This document shows, one piece after another, positions 7,723 through 16,318 of a stretch of DNA of 64,000 nt (position 1 is the first letter of the stretch; each line of letters starts with the position of its first letter). The translations under genes and the position numbers were made by a program. The notes beneath the pieces were generated by a model. That model had not been told where the DNA came from, did not search any database, and saw nothing but the letters and a program-made list of their open reading frames with translations. Source of the DNA: a virus; IMG/VR virus record IMGVR_UViG_3300047095_000666, positions 33,886 to 97,885 of that record. One strand, written 5' to 3'.

Positions 7723-9531
7723 ATGGCATTTCCGAAGTTTCATGGCATTACCCTTGCCAATAACAGCTGGATCGAGAATGCTCACTTTGAGCGCCTCGCA
7801 GCTGACCCCGTGCCTGCCGCTGCTGGCCGTGTCTGGTTCAACACTACCGAGAAGAAGCTGAAGTTCTCCAGCCTCGACGCCTCCGGCGCCGTGGTTACTT
7901 ATGCCTTCACGAACACTGTTGAGCTGGCCGCTGCTCTGGCAGAAGCCAAGGCTTACTCCGACCAGATCAAGCAAGAACTGCTCGGCGGTATCCCGCCCGA
8001 GACGCTGGACACGATCACTGAGATCGCAGGTGCTCTCCAAAACAATCCCGACATCGTCAACGTCCTGAAGCAATTCTCGACGGATGCCGTTGAAGCCGCC
8101 AAGCAAGCCATCCGTGGCGAAGTTTCCGGTGCCTTCGACACTCTGGAAGAGATCGAAGTTGCGCTGAACCGCATCGATGGTGCTGACACCGTCGAAGGTT
8201 CCTTCCGCAAGGCCGTTCTGGACGAAGCGAATGCTCGCTCCTCCGGCGACCAGAACCTTCAGAACCAGATCGGCGCACCGGTCTCCCTGACCACCGACGC
8301 CAAGGGCAACCTCGTTGCCGCGATCAACGAACTCGACGCTCACGTCGATGCTGAAGTTGCTCGTGCTACCGCTGCTGAAACCGCTCTGGATGACCGTGTT
8401 ACCACGGTCGAAGGTCAAGTCAACGGCAAGATCGGCGACCTGACCACCCTGCACACCGACGAGAAGGGCACCATCGTTGGCGCTCTGAACGAAGTGCAGG
8501 ACGAGCTGGACGCTGAAGTCGCTGCCCGCACTTCCGCTGTCGCTGCCGAGAAGACTCGCGCTGAAGCTGCTGAAGCTCAGCTGACCACCGATCTGGCTGC
8601 TGAAGTTGCTCGTGCTACCGCTGCCGAGCAACAACTGACCTCCGATCTGGCCACTGAAGTCGCTGCCCGCACTTCCGCTGTCGCTGCCGAGAAGACTCGC
8701 GCTGAAGCTGCTGAAGCTCAGCTGACCACCGATCTGGCTGCTGAAGTTGCTCGTGCTACCGCTGCCGAGCAGGCCGAAGCTGCTCGTGCCCAGTCCGCTG
8801 AGCAAACCCTGACCACCAACCTCGCCGCCGAGGTTTCCCGTGCTCAGGCTGCGGAACAGACCCTCACGACCAATCTGGCCGCTGAAGTCTCCCGCGCACA
8901 AGCTGCCGAGCAGGCCGAAGCCACCCGCGCTCAGTCTGCCGAAGCTCAGCTGACCACCGATCTGGCTGCTGAAGTCTCCAACCGTATCGCCGCTGTCGCT
9001 GCCGAGAAGACCCGCGCTGAAACCGCCGAGTCCGCTCTGCAAGCTGCCATCACCGCCGAAGCCAACCGTGCTCAAGGCGTCGAAGGCTCCCTGACCGCGC
9101 TGACCACGACTGCGAAGACCTCTCTGGTCGAGGCAATCAACGAGCTGGATTCCGATCTGGCGGCTGAAGTCTCTGCTCGCACCGCTGCGGTGGCCGCTGA
9201 GAAGACTCGTGCTGAAGCTGCTGAAGCTCAGCTCACGTCCGATCTGTCTGCCGAAGCTGCTGCTCGCGCTGCTGCCGACTCCGCTCTGAAGTCCGCGATC
9301 AACGGCCAGCACTTCACCTTCACCTCGCCGACTGCTGCTCTGTCGCACGTCATCAACCACGGCCTGAACTCCGAACACCTGCTGTTCTCCGTTCTCGTGG
9401 AAGGTGCCGACGGCAAGTTCCGCAACGACATCGTGCCGGTGGAAGAGATCGACTACAACAACTTCCGTATCGATCTGGCTGAAGCTCGCCGCGTCAAGGT
9501 CTCCGTCAAGTCCATGACTGCACTGGCCTGA
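7723..9531 (+). CDS. Long coiled-coil tail fibre protein
   Basis: 602 residues. A globular N-terminus (about 1-110) is followed by a long shaft rich in Ala/Glu/Arg/Thr heptads (about 200-530), with many copies of AEVAR-, TRAEAAEAQLT- and TDLAAEV-like units typical of trimeric fibre coiled coils. The last ~80 residues form the shared VINHGLN beta domain. At DNA level a 118-bp segment is duplicated exactly with a 141-bp period. The start follows AAAGGATCC, and a terminator lies directly after the stop. Role: adhesion fibre or its shaft. Confidence 0.85.
   Translation: MAFPKFHGITLANNSWIENAHFERLAADPVPAAAGRVWFNTTEKKLKFSSLDASGAVVTYAFTNTVELAAALAEAKAYSDQIKQELLGGIPPETLDTITEIAGALQNNPDIVNVLKQFSTDAVEAAKQAIRGEVSGAFDTLEEIEVALNRIDGADTVEGSFRKAVLDEANARSSGDQNLQNQIGAPVSLTTDAKGNLVAAINELDAHVDAEVARATAAETALDDRVTTVEGQVNGKIGDLTTLHTDEKGTIVGALNEVQDELDAEVAARTSAVAAEKTRAEAAEAQLTTDLAAEVARATAAEQQLTSDLATEVAARTSAVAAEKTRAEAAEAQLTTDLAAEVARATAAEQAEAARAQSAEQTLTTNLAAEVSRAQAAEQTLTTNLAAEVSRAQAAEQAEATRAQSAEAQLTTDLAAEVSNRIAAVAAEKTRAETAESALQAAITAEANRAQGVEGSLTALTTTAKTSLVEAINELDSDLAAEVSARTAAVAAEKTRAEAAEAQLTSDLSAEAAARAAADSALKSAINGQHFTFTSPTAALSHVINHGLNSEHLLFSVLVEGADGKFRNDIVPVEEIDYNNFRIDLAEARRVKVSVKSMTALA
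8513..8771 (+). repeat. 118-bp exact direct repeat, period 141 bp, in fibre gene
   Basis: Bases 8513-8630 and 8654-8771 are identical over 118 bp, and the period of 141 bp is exactly 47 codons, so the reading frame is kept. Further diverged copies of the same coiled-coil unit continue to about 9240. The exact identity, including silent positions, points to a recent in-frame duplication. Confidence 0.92.
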
Positions 9532-9537
9532 TGAATG

Positions 9538-9575
9538 AAAGGAGGATGGATCGCAAAGATCCATCCTCCCTTTCT
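9538..9575 (+). terminator. Rho-independent terminator after the coiled-coil fibre gene
   Basis: A perfect 12-bp stem (GGAGGATGGATC, 9541-9552, paired with 9558-9569), five-base loop and a CTTTCT tail. It begins a few bases past the fibre stop codon. Confidence 0.82.
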
Positions 9576-9658
9576 GATTGAGCGCATACGCTGTTCGTGC
9601 CTAGAGCGTTATCGGTTCTCTAGAACTCTTTTATAGAGTATTTCACAGGACCGAGCAA

Positions 9659-9955
9659 ATGCAAGATAACTATCTTGTGGTCTCAAACAAAGACCCGATG
9701 ATGATCGAGTCGTTCGAGCAAGTCATTGCGGAGATCGAGGGGAGCCTCTTCAACATGAGGTTTCTTTCGTCCGAGACGAATTTCGACGACCCAGATCAGA
9801 AAAAACGCTTCAAGGACAACGTAGTTCACCTGAAAAGGTTCTACGAGCGAGCAGAAAGGTTAGCACTCAATGAGCAGACGAATACACCCGGCACAAATGG
9901 AAGCCTGGATGCGAAAGCTCCAAAAAAGAATGTCAAAGTTCTTAAGAAACGCTAA
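9659..9955 (+). CDS. Hypothetical small protein in the fibre cluster
   Basis: 98 residues, charged, probably helical, with a lysine-rich C-terminus. The ATG at 9659 follows a CACAGGACC ribosome site, about 80 bases past a terminator, so it likely has its own promoter in 9577-9650. It lies between two fibre genes, where assembly chaperones are often found, but I see no family signature. Its end overlaps the next gene by 86 bases in another frame. Confidence 0.6.
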   Translation: MQDNYLVVSNKDPMMIESFEQVIAEIEGSLFNMRFLSSETNFDDPDQKKRFKDNVVHLKRFYERAERLALNEQTNTPGTNGSLDAKAPKKNVKVLKKR

Positions 9956-10085
9956 TGCCTCCAACGAGGAAAAGCTGGAGTTCATCCGGCTTCAGTACGG
10001 CCTTCTAGATATCGTCGTCAAGGCTCTCGACGGAAAGGTGTATTTCGTTGGATGCTCTCAGCCATCGCATCACGACGACAACTGA
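9870..10085 (+). CDS. Hypothetical small basic protein overlapping its neighbour
   Basis: 71 residues with an amphipathic basic N-terminal half (HPAQMEAWMRKLQKR) and a short ordered C-terminus. The start overlaps the preceding gene by 86 bases in a different frame and has AAAGG about 11 bases upstream. It fills the otherwise empty interval before the next fibre gene, which supports it being real. Function unknown. Confidence 0.5.
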   Translation: MSRRIHPAQMEAWMRKLQKRMSKFLRNANASNEEKLEFIRLQYGLLDIVVKALDGKVYFVGCSQPSHHDDN

Positions 10086-10100
10086 CTTTAGGATCCAATC

Positions 10101-12863
10101 ATGGCAGAAATTTCCATTCTCAGTAATGCGAGAATCGTAGGTGCCTTGCAGTTCGATAAGGACTTCTCCGAGTTCCCCTCGAACCCCAAGGTGGGCACCC
10201 TTGTCATCAAGAACAAGTGTCTCTACGGTTACATCAAGATCGGCGACCTCGAAACGTGGTATCCGTTTGCGTCTCGCACCAATCACTACATCCACGCCCA
10301 AGGCGCGGCCTCCGTCACTTGGACCGTCAACCACGGTCTGAACTCAGAAGACATCTGGTATCAGGTGAAGGACGCATCCGGAATGATCGTGTCCCCCGCT
10401 GGCTTCCAAGTCATCGACGGTAACACTTTGCAGTTCACCTTCACCGAAGCGATCACCGGCACGGTTCTTGTCGTGTCTACCTCTTCGATGGACGTCCCGA
10501 GCCTGCGCACTTCCCTGCTGGAAATCGGCTCCGACGTGCGCATCGACACTGGCGGAATGACGATCTCTGGCGAGCGCGTGCTGACTCGTGCCACTATGAC
10601 GATCGGCGATGGTTCTATCGCTCGCTTCACGGTGAACGACCTCCAGCGCCTGAACCTCGTTTCCGGCGTTGGCGTTAGCCTCGACTTCAATGCTGAGGCC
10701 AAGTCGATCACCTTCAACGCGCCGGGTCTTAGCGTCACTCCTGAGTACGTCGCGAACGAGATCTCCGGCGTCAAGGGCGGCGTCAACACTAGCCTGAACA
10801 CTCTGGCGAAGATTGCTGCTGCGATCAACAACGATGCCAGCTTCGGCGCTAACGTCGAAGCCGAGATCGCGACGAAGCTGAACGCTTCCGAGGTGGTCAG
10901 CAGCGTCCTGCCCAGCAAGGTCTTGCGCCTCGACGCCACCGGCAAGTTGCCTGCCGACATCACCGGCAACGCGGCGTCTGCAACTTCCGTCAACTGGTCG
11001 GGCGTACAGAATCGTCCGACGACTCTTGGCGGTTACGGTATCACTGACGCCTTCCCCGCCGCCGGTCTGCAATCCGGAACGGTCAACGTTGGAACCATCG
11101 TTGTCAATGGTGCGATTCTCCCGAATCCCACTAGCTCCATCGACATTGGTTCCCCGACCGCTCGTTTCAAGACGATCTTCGTCGACGAAGCCAAGCTGAG
11201 CACGAACACCCTGTACATCGGTGACACTCCGATTCTGGGCACGTCTCAGGACACCATCAACATCAAGGCCGACCCCGGTCAGTCGATCAACATGCAGACT
11301 CGCGGCACCGGCTCCACGCTGGTGACCTCCGAGAAGGGCGTGACTGTTTCGACCAGCGGTATGAACGCCGACGTCGTGATCCAAGCCACCGGCAGCGGAT
11401 CCAAGGTTCGCTTCGGCGCTCCTCAGACGATCGACTTCACCGCACCCGAGGTAGTGACTTATGGCAACAGCACCGTCAGCGGAAACCATACCGTTGGCGG
11501 CACCCTGACCGTTACCGGCAACCTCGTGGTGAACGGTGCTCAGACCACCATCAACGCTACCACCGTCACGACGAAGGACAACATCATCGTCGTGAACTCT
11601 GGTGAACTCGGCACCGGCGTCACTTCCGGTAAGGCGGGTATCCAAGTTGACCGTGGCGACGAAGCTGATTACCAGATCATCTTCGACGAGACTGACGACA
11701 TGTTCAAGGTCGGCATGGTCGGCCAGCTGGAAGTCATTGCGTCTCGTCCTTGGGCGAACAGCACCTTCTCGGCTCTCGGCCACGGACACGTTGACGCCAA
11801 CGGCTCCAGCTCCGGCTTCATGAGCGCAGCCAACTTCACGAAGCTGGCTGGCATTGAGAACAACGCAAACTACTACGTTCATCCGACTGGCGACGGCAAC
11901 CTGCACGTACCGGCGACTGGCACCACCAACAACGGTAAGGTGCTGAAGTCCGGCATGACTGCTGGTTCCGCTGCTTGGGCGTTCGTAGACTGGTCCGAGA
12001 TCACCTCGAAGCCGTCCACTTTTGCGCCTTCTGCCCACCAGCATGGGGATGCAGACATCACCGACGTAGCGTGGACGAAGGTCACCGGCAAGCCCACGAC
12101 TCTGGCGGGCTACGGCATCACCGATGCTGTGAACGTGTCGGAAGTTGTCACGGCAGCTACGCCCAACAAGATCCTCAAGCTGAACTCGGTCGGCAAGCTC
12201 GGCACCGGCATCACTGGTGATGCTGACGGCAACGCCGGGACCGCAACGAAGCTACTGAACGCTCGTACCATTTCCGTCTCCGGAGATGCTACTGGCTCGG
12301 CGTCTTTCGACGGCTCTGCTAACAGCAACATCGCAATCGCTCTGGCGAACGTCGTCACGGCTGGTACTGGTACGAAGGTCACCTACAACGCCAAGGGTCT
12401 TGTCACTGGTTCGACTTCTCTCGCAGCATCCGACATCCCGTCTCTGGACTGGACGAAGATTACTACCGGCAAGCCGACCACTCTGGCAGGCTACGGCATC
12501 ACCGACGCGCTGAACACCTCCAGCAATTCCGTGCTGCCTTTGGCGAACGCAGACATTACGAGCGCGTCCCTGACGACCTCCACCACGACTGCTAACCAAG
12601 TCGTTGACAGCTTCAGCTCTACTGCCTACCGTACCGCAAAGTACCTGATTCAGGCCACTTCCGGTACTTCCTACCACGCCTGCGAGGCTCTGGTCATCCA
12701 CAACGGGACCACCGCTTCTCTGGTCGTGTACGGCGACGTCATGACTGGCTCCAGTCTGATGACCGTCGATGCCGACGTTTCTGGCGGCAACGTGCGTCTT
12801 CTCGCCACTCCGGCGAACGCGGCAACCACGATCAAGGTCGTGCGTACGTCCATCGACGCGTAA
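10101..12863 (+). CDS. Large tail fibre protein
   Basis: 920 residues. Near residues 60-130 it contains the WTVNHGLN fibre domain shared with the two previous structural genes. The middle holds a VVNGAQTTINATTV segment followed by a GIQVDRG segment, a module common in phage fibres. Two clear W-(S/T)-x-(V/I)-TGKPTTLAGYGITDA repeats (residues ~656-677 and ~782-803) and looser ones (~300, ~631) match the phage fibre repeat family. Start: AGGATCCAATC-ATG. A terminator follows the stop. Likely a host-binding fibre. Confidence 0.88.
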   Translation: MAEISILSNARIVGALQFDKDFSEFPSNPKVGTLVIKNKCLYGYIKIGDLETWYPFASRTNHYIHAQGAASVTWTVNHGLNSEDIWYQVKDASGMIVSPAGFQVIDGNTLQFTFTEAITGTVLVVSTSSMDVPSLRTSLLEIGSDVRIDTGGMTISGERVLTRATMTIGDGSIARFTVNDLQRLNLVSGVGVSLDFNAEAKSITFNAPGLSVTPEYVANEISGVKGGVNTSLNTLAKIAAAINNDASFGANVEAEIATKLNASEVVSSVLPSKVLRLDATGKLPADITGNAASATSVNWSGVQNRPTTLGGYGITDAFPAAGLQSGTVNVGTIVVNGAILPNPTSSIDIGSPTARFKTIFVDEAKLSTNTLYIGDTPILGTSQDTINIKADPGQSINMQTRGTGSTLVTSEKGVTVSTSGMNADVVIQATGSGSKVRFGAPQTIDFTAPEVVTYGNSTVSGNHTVGGTLTVTGNLVVNGAQTTINATTVTTKDNIIVVNSGELGTGVTSGKAGIQVDRGDEADYQIIFDETDDMFKVGMVGQLEVIASRPWANSTFSALGHGHVDANGSSSGFMSAANFTKLAGIENNANYYVHPTGDGNLHVPATGTTNNGKVLKSGMTAGSAAWAFVDWSEITSKPSTFAPSAHQHGDADITDVAWTKVTGKPTTLAGYGITDAVNVSEVVTAATPNKILKLNSVGKLGTGITGDADGNAGTATKLLNARTISVSGDATGSASFDGSANSNIAIALANVVTAGTGTKVTYNAKGLVTGSTSLAASDIPSLDWTKITTGKPTTLAGYGITDALNTSSNSVLPLANADITSASLTTSTTTANQVVDSFSSTAYRTAKYLIQATSGTSYHACEALVIHNGTTASLVVYGDVMTGSSLMTVDADVSGGNVRLLATPANAATTIKVVRTSIDA

Positions 12864-12867
12864 AACT

Positions 12868-12902
12868 GAGCGGGCGGAATCTTCGGGTTCCGCCCCTCTT
12901 TC
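12868..12902 (+). terminator. Rho-independent terminator
   Basis: Stem GGGCGGAA (12872-12879) with TTCCGCCC (12888-12895), an eight-base loop containing UUCG, and a CTCTTTC tail. Separates two fibre genes. Confidence 0.78.
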
Positions 12903-12933
12903 ATTTCTGTAACTGCCTAGAGGATAGTGAATC

Positions 12934-14682
12934 ATGGCGACTCAAACCCGTTTCGTGGCCAAGAACGGCCTCGACAACAACAGCAAGACGATCACGAGCG
13001 TGGCCGATCCGGTCAACGCCCAAGACGCGTCCACCAAGAATTTCTCCAGTAACGCCGACAACCTGACTGCAGGCACCGTTGCTGCCGCCCGCATGCCCGC
13101 CTTTACCGGCGATGCTACTTCTTCCGCTGGTTCCACCGCCCTGACCCTCGCCAACGTGGTCACTGCCGGTACCGGCATAAAGATCACCTTCAACGCCAAG
13201 GGTCTGGTGACTGGCTCCGCGTCTCTTGCTGCTGCGGACATCCCGTCTCTGGACTGGAGTAAGATCACCTCCGGCAAGCCGACCACACTCTCCGGCTACG
13301 GCATCACCGATGCTCAAACTCTGATCGCTGCAGGCACCACCGCTCAGTACTATCGTGGCGACAAGTCGTGGGCAACTCTCGACAAAGCTGCTGTCGGTTT
13401 GGGTAACGTCGAGAACACCGCCCTCTCCACTTGGGCTGGCTCCTCCAACCTGACCACTGCTGGTAACTTGACTGCGGCTTCGCTGTCTGTCACCGGCAAC
13501 CTGACCGTCAATGGTACGACCACGACCGTCAACAGCACGACCGTCACCCTCGACGATCCAGTCATCACCCTCGGCGGCGACACCGCTCCGACGACTGACG
13601 ACAACAAAGATCGCGGCGTTGAGTTCCGTTGGCACAACGGCAGTGCTGCAAAGGTAGGCTTCTTCGGCTTCGACGACTCCACCGGCAAGCTGACGTTCAT
13701 CCCGGACGCCACTAACACCAACGAAGTCTTCAGCGGCTCCAAGGGTACCATCGATGCGTACATCGCGTGGTCTGATGTCACCAGCAAGCCAACGACTCGT
13801 GATGGTTATGGGATCACCGACGTTCCCAAGACTGACGGCACAGGTGCTTCTGGATCGTGGAATATCAGTGTCACCGGCACGGCAAGTTCTACGCCGCAGC
13901 ACACTGTCGTTGACCGCGATCGTACTCTGGCTGCTACTTTGCCGAACTCCTTCGGCCAATCGGTTCGGTTCGACTTTGCGAATGCGTCTGCGACTGGCAC
14001 TGGAGGCAATTACTCCGGCGTGATGACTTTTGCTCCTTACACCGGAACTACCGCATCTACTGGTGACGCTTCGTATCAGATTGCGTTCGGCAGTACCGCC
14101 GTGAACGGAGGCGGCAATCCGCAGCTCCGTATCCGGAAGGGCATTGACACAACGTGGAACGGTTGGGTTGACGTACTGACGAGTGTCAATTACAATAGCT
14201 ACTCCCCGACTCTGACTGGCACTGGCGCTTCTGGCAGCTGGGGCATCAACGTCACTGGCACTGCCGGTGGTCTATCTGGCGGTGATTCCACGTTCTACGG
14301 TCTGCTGTACAATACCTCAACTGCCGATCTCAATACTTTCAATGCTCCCGGTATTGTCAGCGCCGAGTACACTGGCTCCACCAACCGTCCTGTGGCCTCC
14401 ACGGGTCACATGTTCCAGATTTCTGATGCTGGCGGCACTGACGTCAAAACTCAGTGGTACTTTGAAAGCACTGGTGTCACTCCCTACGTGCGTCTGCAAT
14501 GGGGCAATGGGACGTGGAAACCTTGGCAGGCCGTCCTTACCAGCAGCAACTTCTCCACGTATGCGACTCCGGCAGCACACGCTGGCGACGCCAACATCCA
14601 CATCACCGCAGCTCAGAACACGTTCCTTGACGCGTTTGTCACAGGCGGCGATGTGATCCTTGACGCAAACGCTACGTTCTGA
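12934..14682 (+). CDS. Tail fibre protein with knob-like C-terminus
   Basis: 582 residues. The first half repeats the fibre motifs of the preceding gene: an FNAKGLVTGSASLAA segment, LDWSKITSGKPTTLSGYGITDA, IAWSDVTSKPTTRDGYGITD and a VNGTTTTVNSTTVTLDD module. The second half resembles receptor-binding knob regions: DLNTFNAPGIVSAEY followed by GTWKPWQAV, like the pyocin-knob pattern. The DNA around 13150-13270 is very similar to 12340-12460 in the previous gene. The product ends VILDANATF, similar to the end of the virion protein at 31906-33603. Likely a receptor-binding fibre. Confidence 0.85.
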   Translation: MATQTRFVAKNGLDNNSKTITSVADPVNAQDASTKNFSSNADNLTAGTVAAARMPAFTGDATSSAGSTALTLANVVTAGTGIKITFNAKGLVTGSASLAAADIPSLDWSKITSGKPTTLSGYGITDAQTLIAAGTTAQYYRGDKSWATLDKAAVGLGNVENTALSTWAGSSNLTTAGNLTAASLSVTGNLTVNGTTTTVNSTTVTLDDPVITLGGDTAPTTDDNKDRGVEFRWHNGSAAKVGFFGFDDSTGKLTFIPDATNTNEVFSGSKGTIDAYIAWSDVTSKPTTRDGYGITDVPKTDGTGASGSWNISVTGTASSTPQHTVVDRDRTLAATLPNSFGQSVRFDFANASATGTGGNYSGVMTFAPYTGTTASTGDASYQIAFGSTAVNGGGNPQLRIRKGIDTTWNGWVDVLTSVNYNSYSPTLTGTGASGSWGINVTGTAGGLSGGDSTFYGLLYNTSTADLNTFNAPGIVSAEYTGSTNRPVASTGHMFQISDAGGTDVKTQWYFESTGVTPYVRLQWGNGTWKPWQAVLTSSNFSTYATPAAHAGDANIHITAAQNTFLDAFVTGGDVILDANATF

Positions 14683-14708
14683 TGAAGAACCACGCTAGCT
14701 TTATCGTG

Positions 14709-14725
14709 TAACAATGGTTTAGTTA
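14709..14725 (+). promoter_or_regulatory. TAAC-N9-GTTA element (candidate phage promoter)
   Basis: TAACAATGGTTTAGTTA, one of three near-identical 17-mers placed upstream of virion genes (also 31859 and 55717). This copy lies 56 bases before its start codon and sits inside a larger inverted repeat (CACGCTA with TAGCGTG, 14690-14730). Confidence 0.5.
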
Positions 14726-14781
14726 GCGTGTCTCTCAACAGTGATTGGCACGAATCCTTTTTCTCATTAAGGAAGAAACAA

Positions 14782-15930
14782 ATGGCAAGAATCATCATGA
14801 AACCCTTGCAGCTCAACGGGCTGAGCGATGCTCAATCCCGTCTGCAAGATGGTGAGATCGGCTTTGACACCCGTTTCGGTACTTTCTTCGGCAAGTACAA
14901 CGGAACTGTGGTGAGCTCGGCTGCCGGTCCCTCCAACTGGAAGCCTCTTTCTACTCCGGTACGCGTATATGGCGCAGAAGTCATCGGAGCTCCTTTTGCG
15001 GACTATAACAACGGTCGTAGCAACATCGGCCCGAACGCGGTTGATACGAACCCCGTTGTATGGAGCAACGAGTTCGGTTGTTACATCCCGGCCTCGTCCA
15101 TCAATAAGAACCCGTTCAAGGCGTACGGCGCAAAGAACGAGTTCATCTACAAAGAATACTCTCTGCACGAGACCGTAGTCGGAGCTGCCGGTTTCGCACT
15201 CGGATCCGCGTTCGCTCCGGTGAAACGTCGTCGCGACACCAAGACGTCGCTGTCGTTCCAGAACAATGCATCCGGCACTCCGGTGACCGACTACTATCGT
15301 TGCTACTACGACATTCCGATCGAGAATTTCTTCTGCAACGGGCCTAGCCGAGATCTCAATGCAAGTCATACGACTGCAAACGCAACCGCATACCTGATCA
15401 TGACCGGTTCGGTCTGCGGCGGTCCCGACCAGTATTCCCGCACTTTTGCCACGGTTGGGCATGGCGCAAACGGTAGTCACTCCGGCTACTACAACTACAA
15501 TCGAATCCTTGCTCCGGACGTCAACGGCGGTCAACCGGACTATCCTGACGGCACCAACACCACGCAGTACAACTTCACTCAACGCCGCATGTACAACGGT
15601 GCGAACACGTACTACTGCGGCGATCCTGAAGTCGGTGACGCTCAGTACACTACCGGCCTGTGCGCGATCCAGGGTCAAGACTACAGCTCCGGTGGCAATG
15701 GAATGTACAGCAGCTACCGCAATGACTTCCCTGATGGCTACCCGGCTGTCGGAACCGACCCGGTTCCGCGGCAGAATGCAGGGTTCAACTCGTACAAGGC
15801 TTCGTGGATCATCCCCATCGGATACATCGGTGGTAGCATGAACACACTGCGTCTCTACAACTGGGGCTTTGCTGACCTCATCATCGAAGGCTATGGCATC
15901 GCTTACATGTCCAAGCCCCGTCTGGCATAA
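14782..15930 (+). CDS. Receptor-binding/tail tip protein, paralog 1
   Basis: 382 residues from the ATG at 14782 (AAGGAAG ribosome site); an upstream in-frame ATG at 14728 lacks one. Most of its length aligns with the product of 16319-17419. Shared blocks include PVRVYGAEVIGAPF, SINKNPFKAYGA, DYYRCYYDI and NWGFADLIIEGYGI. It is Tyr/Gly/Asn-rich with aromatic-rich surface-like segments, as expected of a fibre tip. The fibre-assembly-type gene follows 14 bases downstream. A host-recognition role is inferred from the cluster and duplication; no enzymatic motif is seen. Confidence 0.75.
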   Translation: MARIIMKPLQLNGLSDAQSRLQDGEIGFDTRFGTFFGKYNGTVVSSAAGPSNWKPLSTPVRVYGAEVIGAPFADYNNGRSNIGPNAVDTNPVVWSNEFGCYIPASSINKNPFKAYGAKNEFIYKEYSLHETVVGAAGFALGSAFAPVKRRRDTKTSLSFQNNASGTPVTDYYRCYYDIPIENFFCNGPSRDLNASHTTANATAYLIMTGSVCGGPDQYSRTFATVGHGANGSHSGYYNYNRILAPDVNGGQPDYPDGTNTTQYNFTQRRMYNGANTYYCGDPEVGDAQYTTGLCAIQGQDYSSGGNGMYSSYRNDFPDGYPAVGTDPVPRQNAGFNSYKASWIIPIGYIGGSMNTLRLYNWGFADLIIEGYGIAYMSKPRLA

Positions 15931-15944
15931 GAAGGAGTAAACAA

Positions 15945-16247
15945 ATGTACGTCACTCGTAATGATACCGGCGAAGAAATCTTCCGTGGCAGTCTGACCGA
16001 CGCCAAGCGCATCTTCGGCACCGGCTCTACTCTGATGGACCACGTTTCCGACCCGGAAACCGGCGAAGTTCTGCAAGCTGGCAAGGTAGTCGAAATGTCG
16101 GTAGTGTATGAGCTTACCGCCGAAGAACAGCGTGCATACCTCGCCGATACCGACTGGTATATCACCCGTCAGCAAGAAACTGGTCGCGAAGTCCCGCAAG
16201 CCGTTCTCGACAAGCGAGCCGCTGCCCGAGCTTTCCTGAATCAGTGA
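15945..16247 (+). CDS. Tail fibre assembly-type chaperone
   Basis: 100 residues. The C-terminus has the pattern DTDWYITRQQETGREVP followed by an Arg/Ala-rich helix, which recurs at the end of many phage tail fibre assembly (Tfa-like) proteins. It sits directly after a receptor-binding paralog, with AAGGAG before the start, and ahead of the second paralog. It probably helps fold or attach one or both tip proteins. The short C-terminal match is the main evidence. Confidence 0.62.
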   Translation: MYVTRNDTGEEIFRGSLTDAKRIFGTGSTLMDHVSDPETGEVLQAGKVVEMSVVYELTAEEQRAYLADTDWYITRQQETGREVPQAVLDKRAAARAFLNQ

Positions 16248-16261
16248 TAACTCGGTGAGAT

Positions 16262-16292
16262 CAGGGTAAGACGGATGCCCGTCTTACCCTTC
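16262..16292 (+). terminator. Hairpin terminator after the fibre chaperone gene
   Basis: Perfect 11-bp stem GGGTAAGACGG/CCGTCTTACCC (16264-16289), four-base loop, then TTCTCGT. The U tract is short, so termination may be partial. Confidence 0.68.
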
Positions 16293-16318
16293 TCGTAGCC
16301 GCACCCAAAGGAAATCAA

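Noticed and set aside
8500-9250. CRISPR-like tandem repeats
   Set aside because: The repeats keep the reading frame and encode heptads of a fibre; there are no unique spacers or cas genes.
7702-9564. Long open frame antisense to the coiled-coil fibre gene
   Set aside because: It arises from the repetitive, GC-rich codons of the plus-strand gene; composition is Ser/Gly/Leu nonsense and no ribosome site or promoter fits.
10344-12044. 566-codon frame antisense to the 920-residue fibre gene
   Set aside because: Mirror frame of a GC-rich fibre gene; no start signals or motifs.
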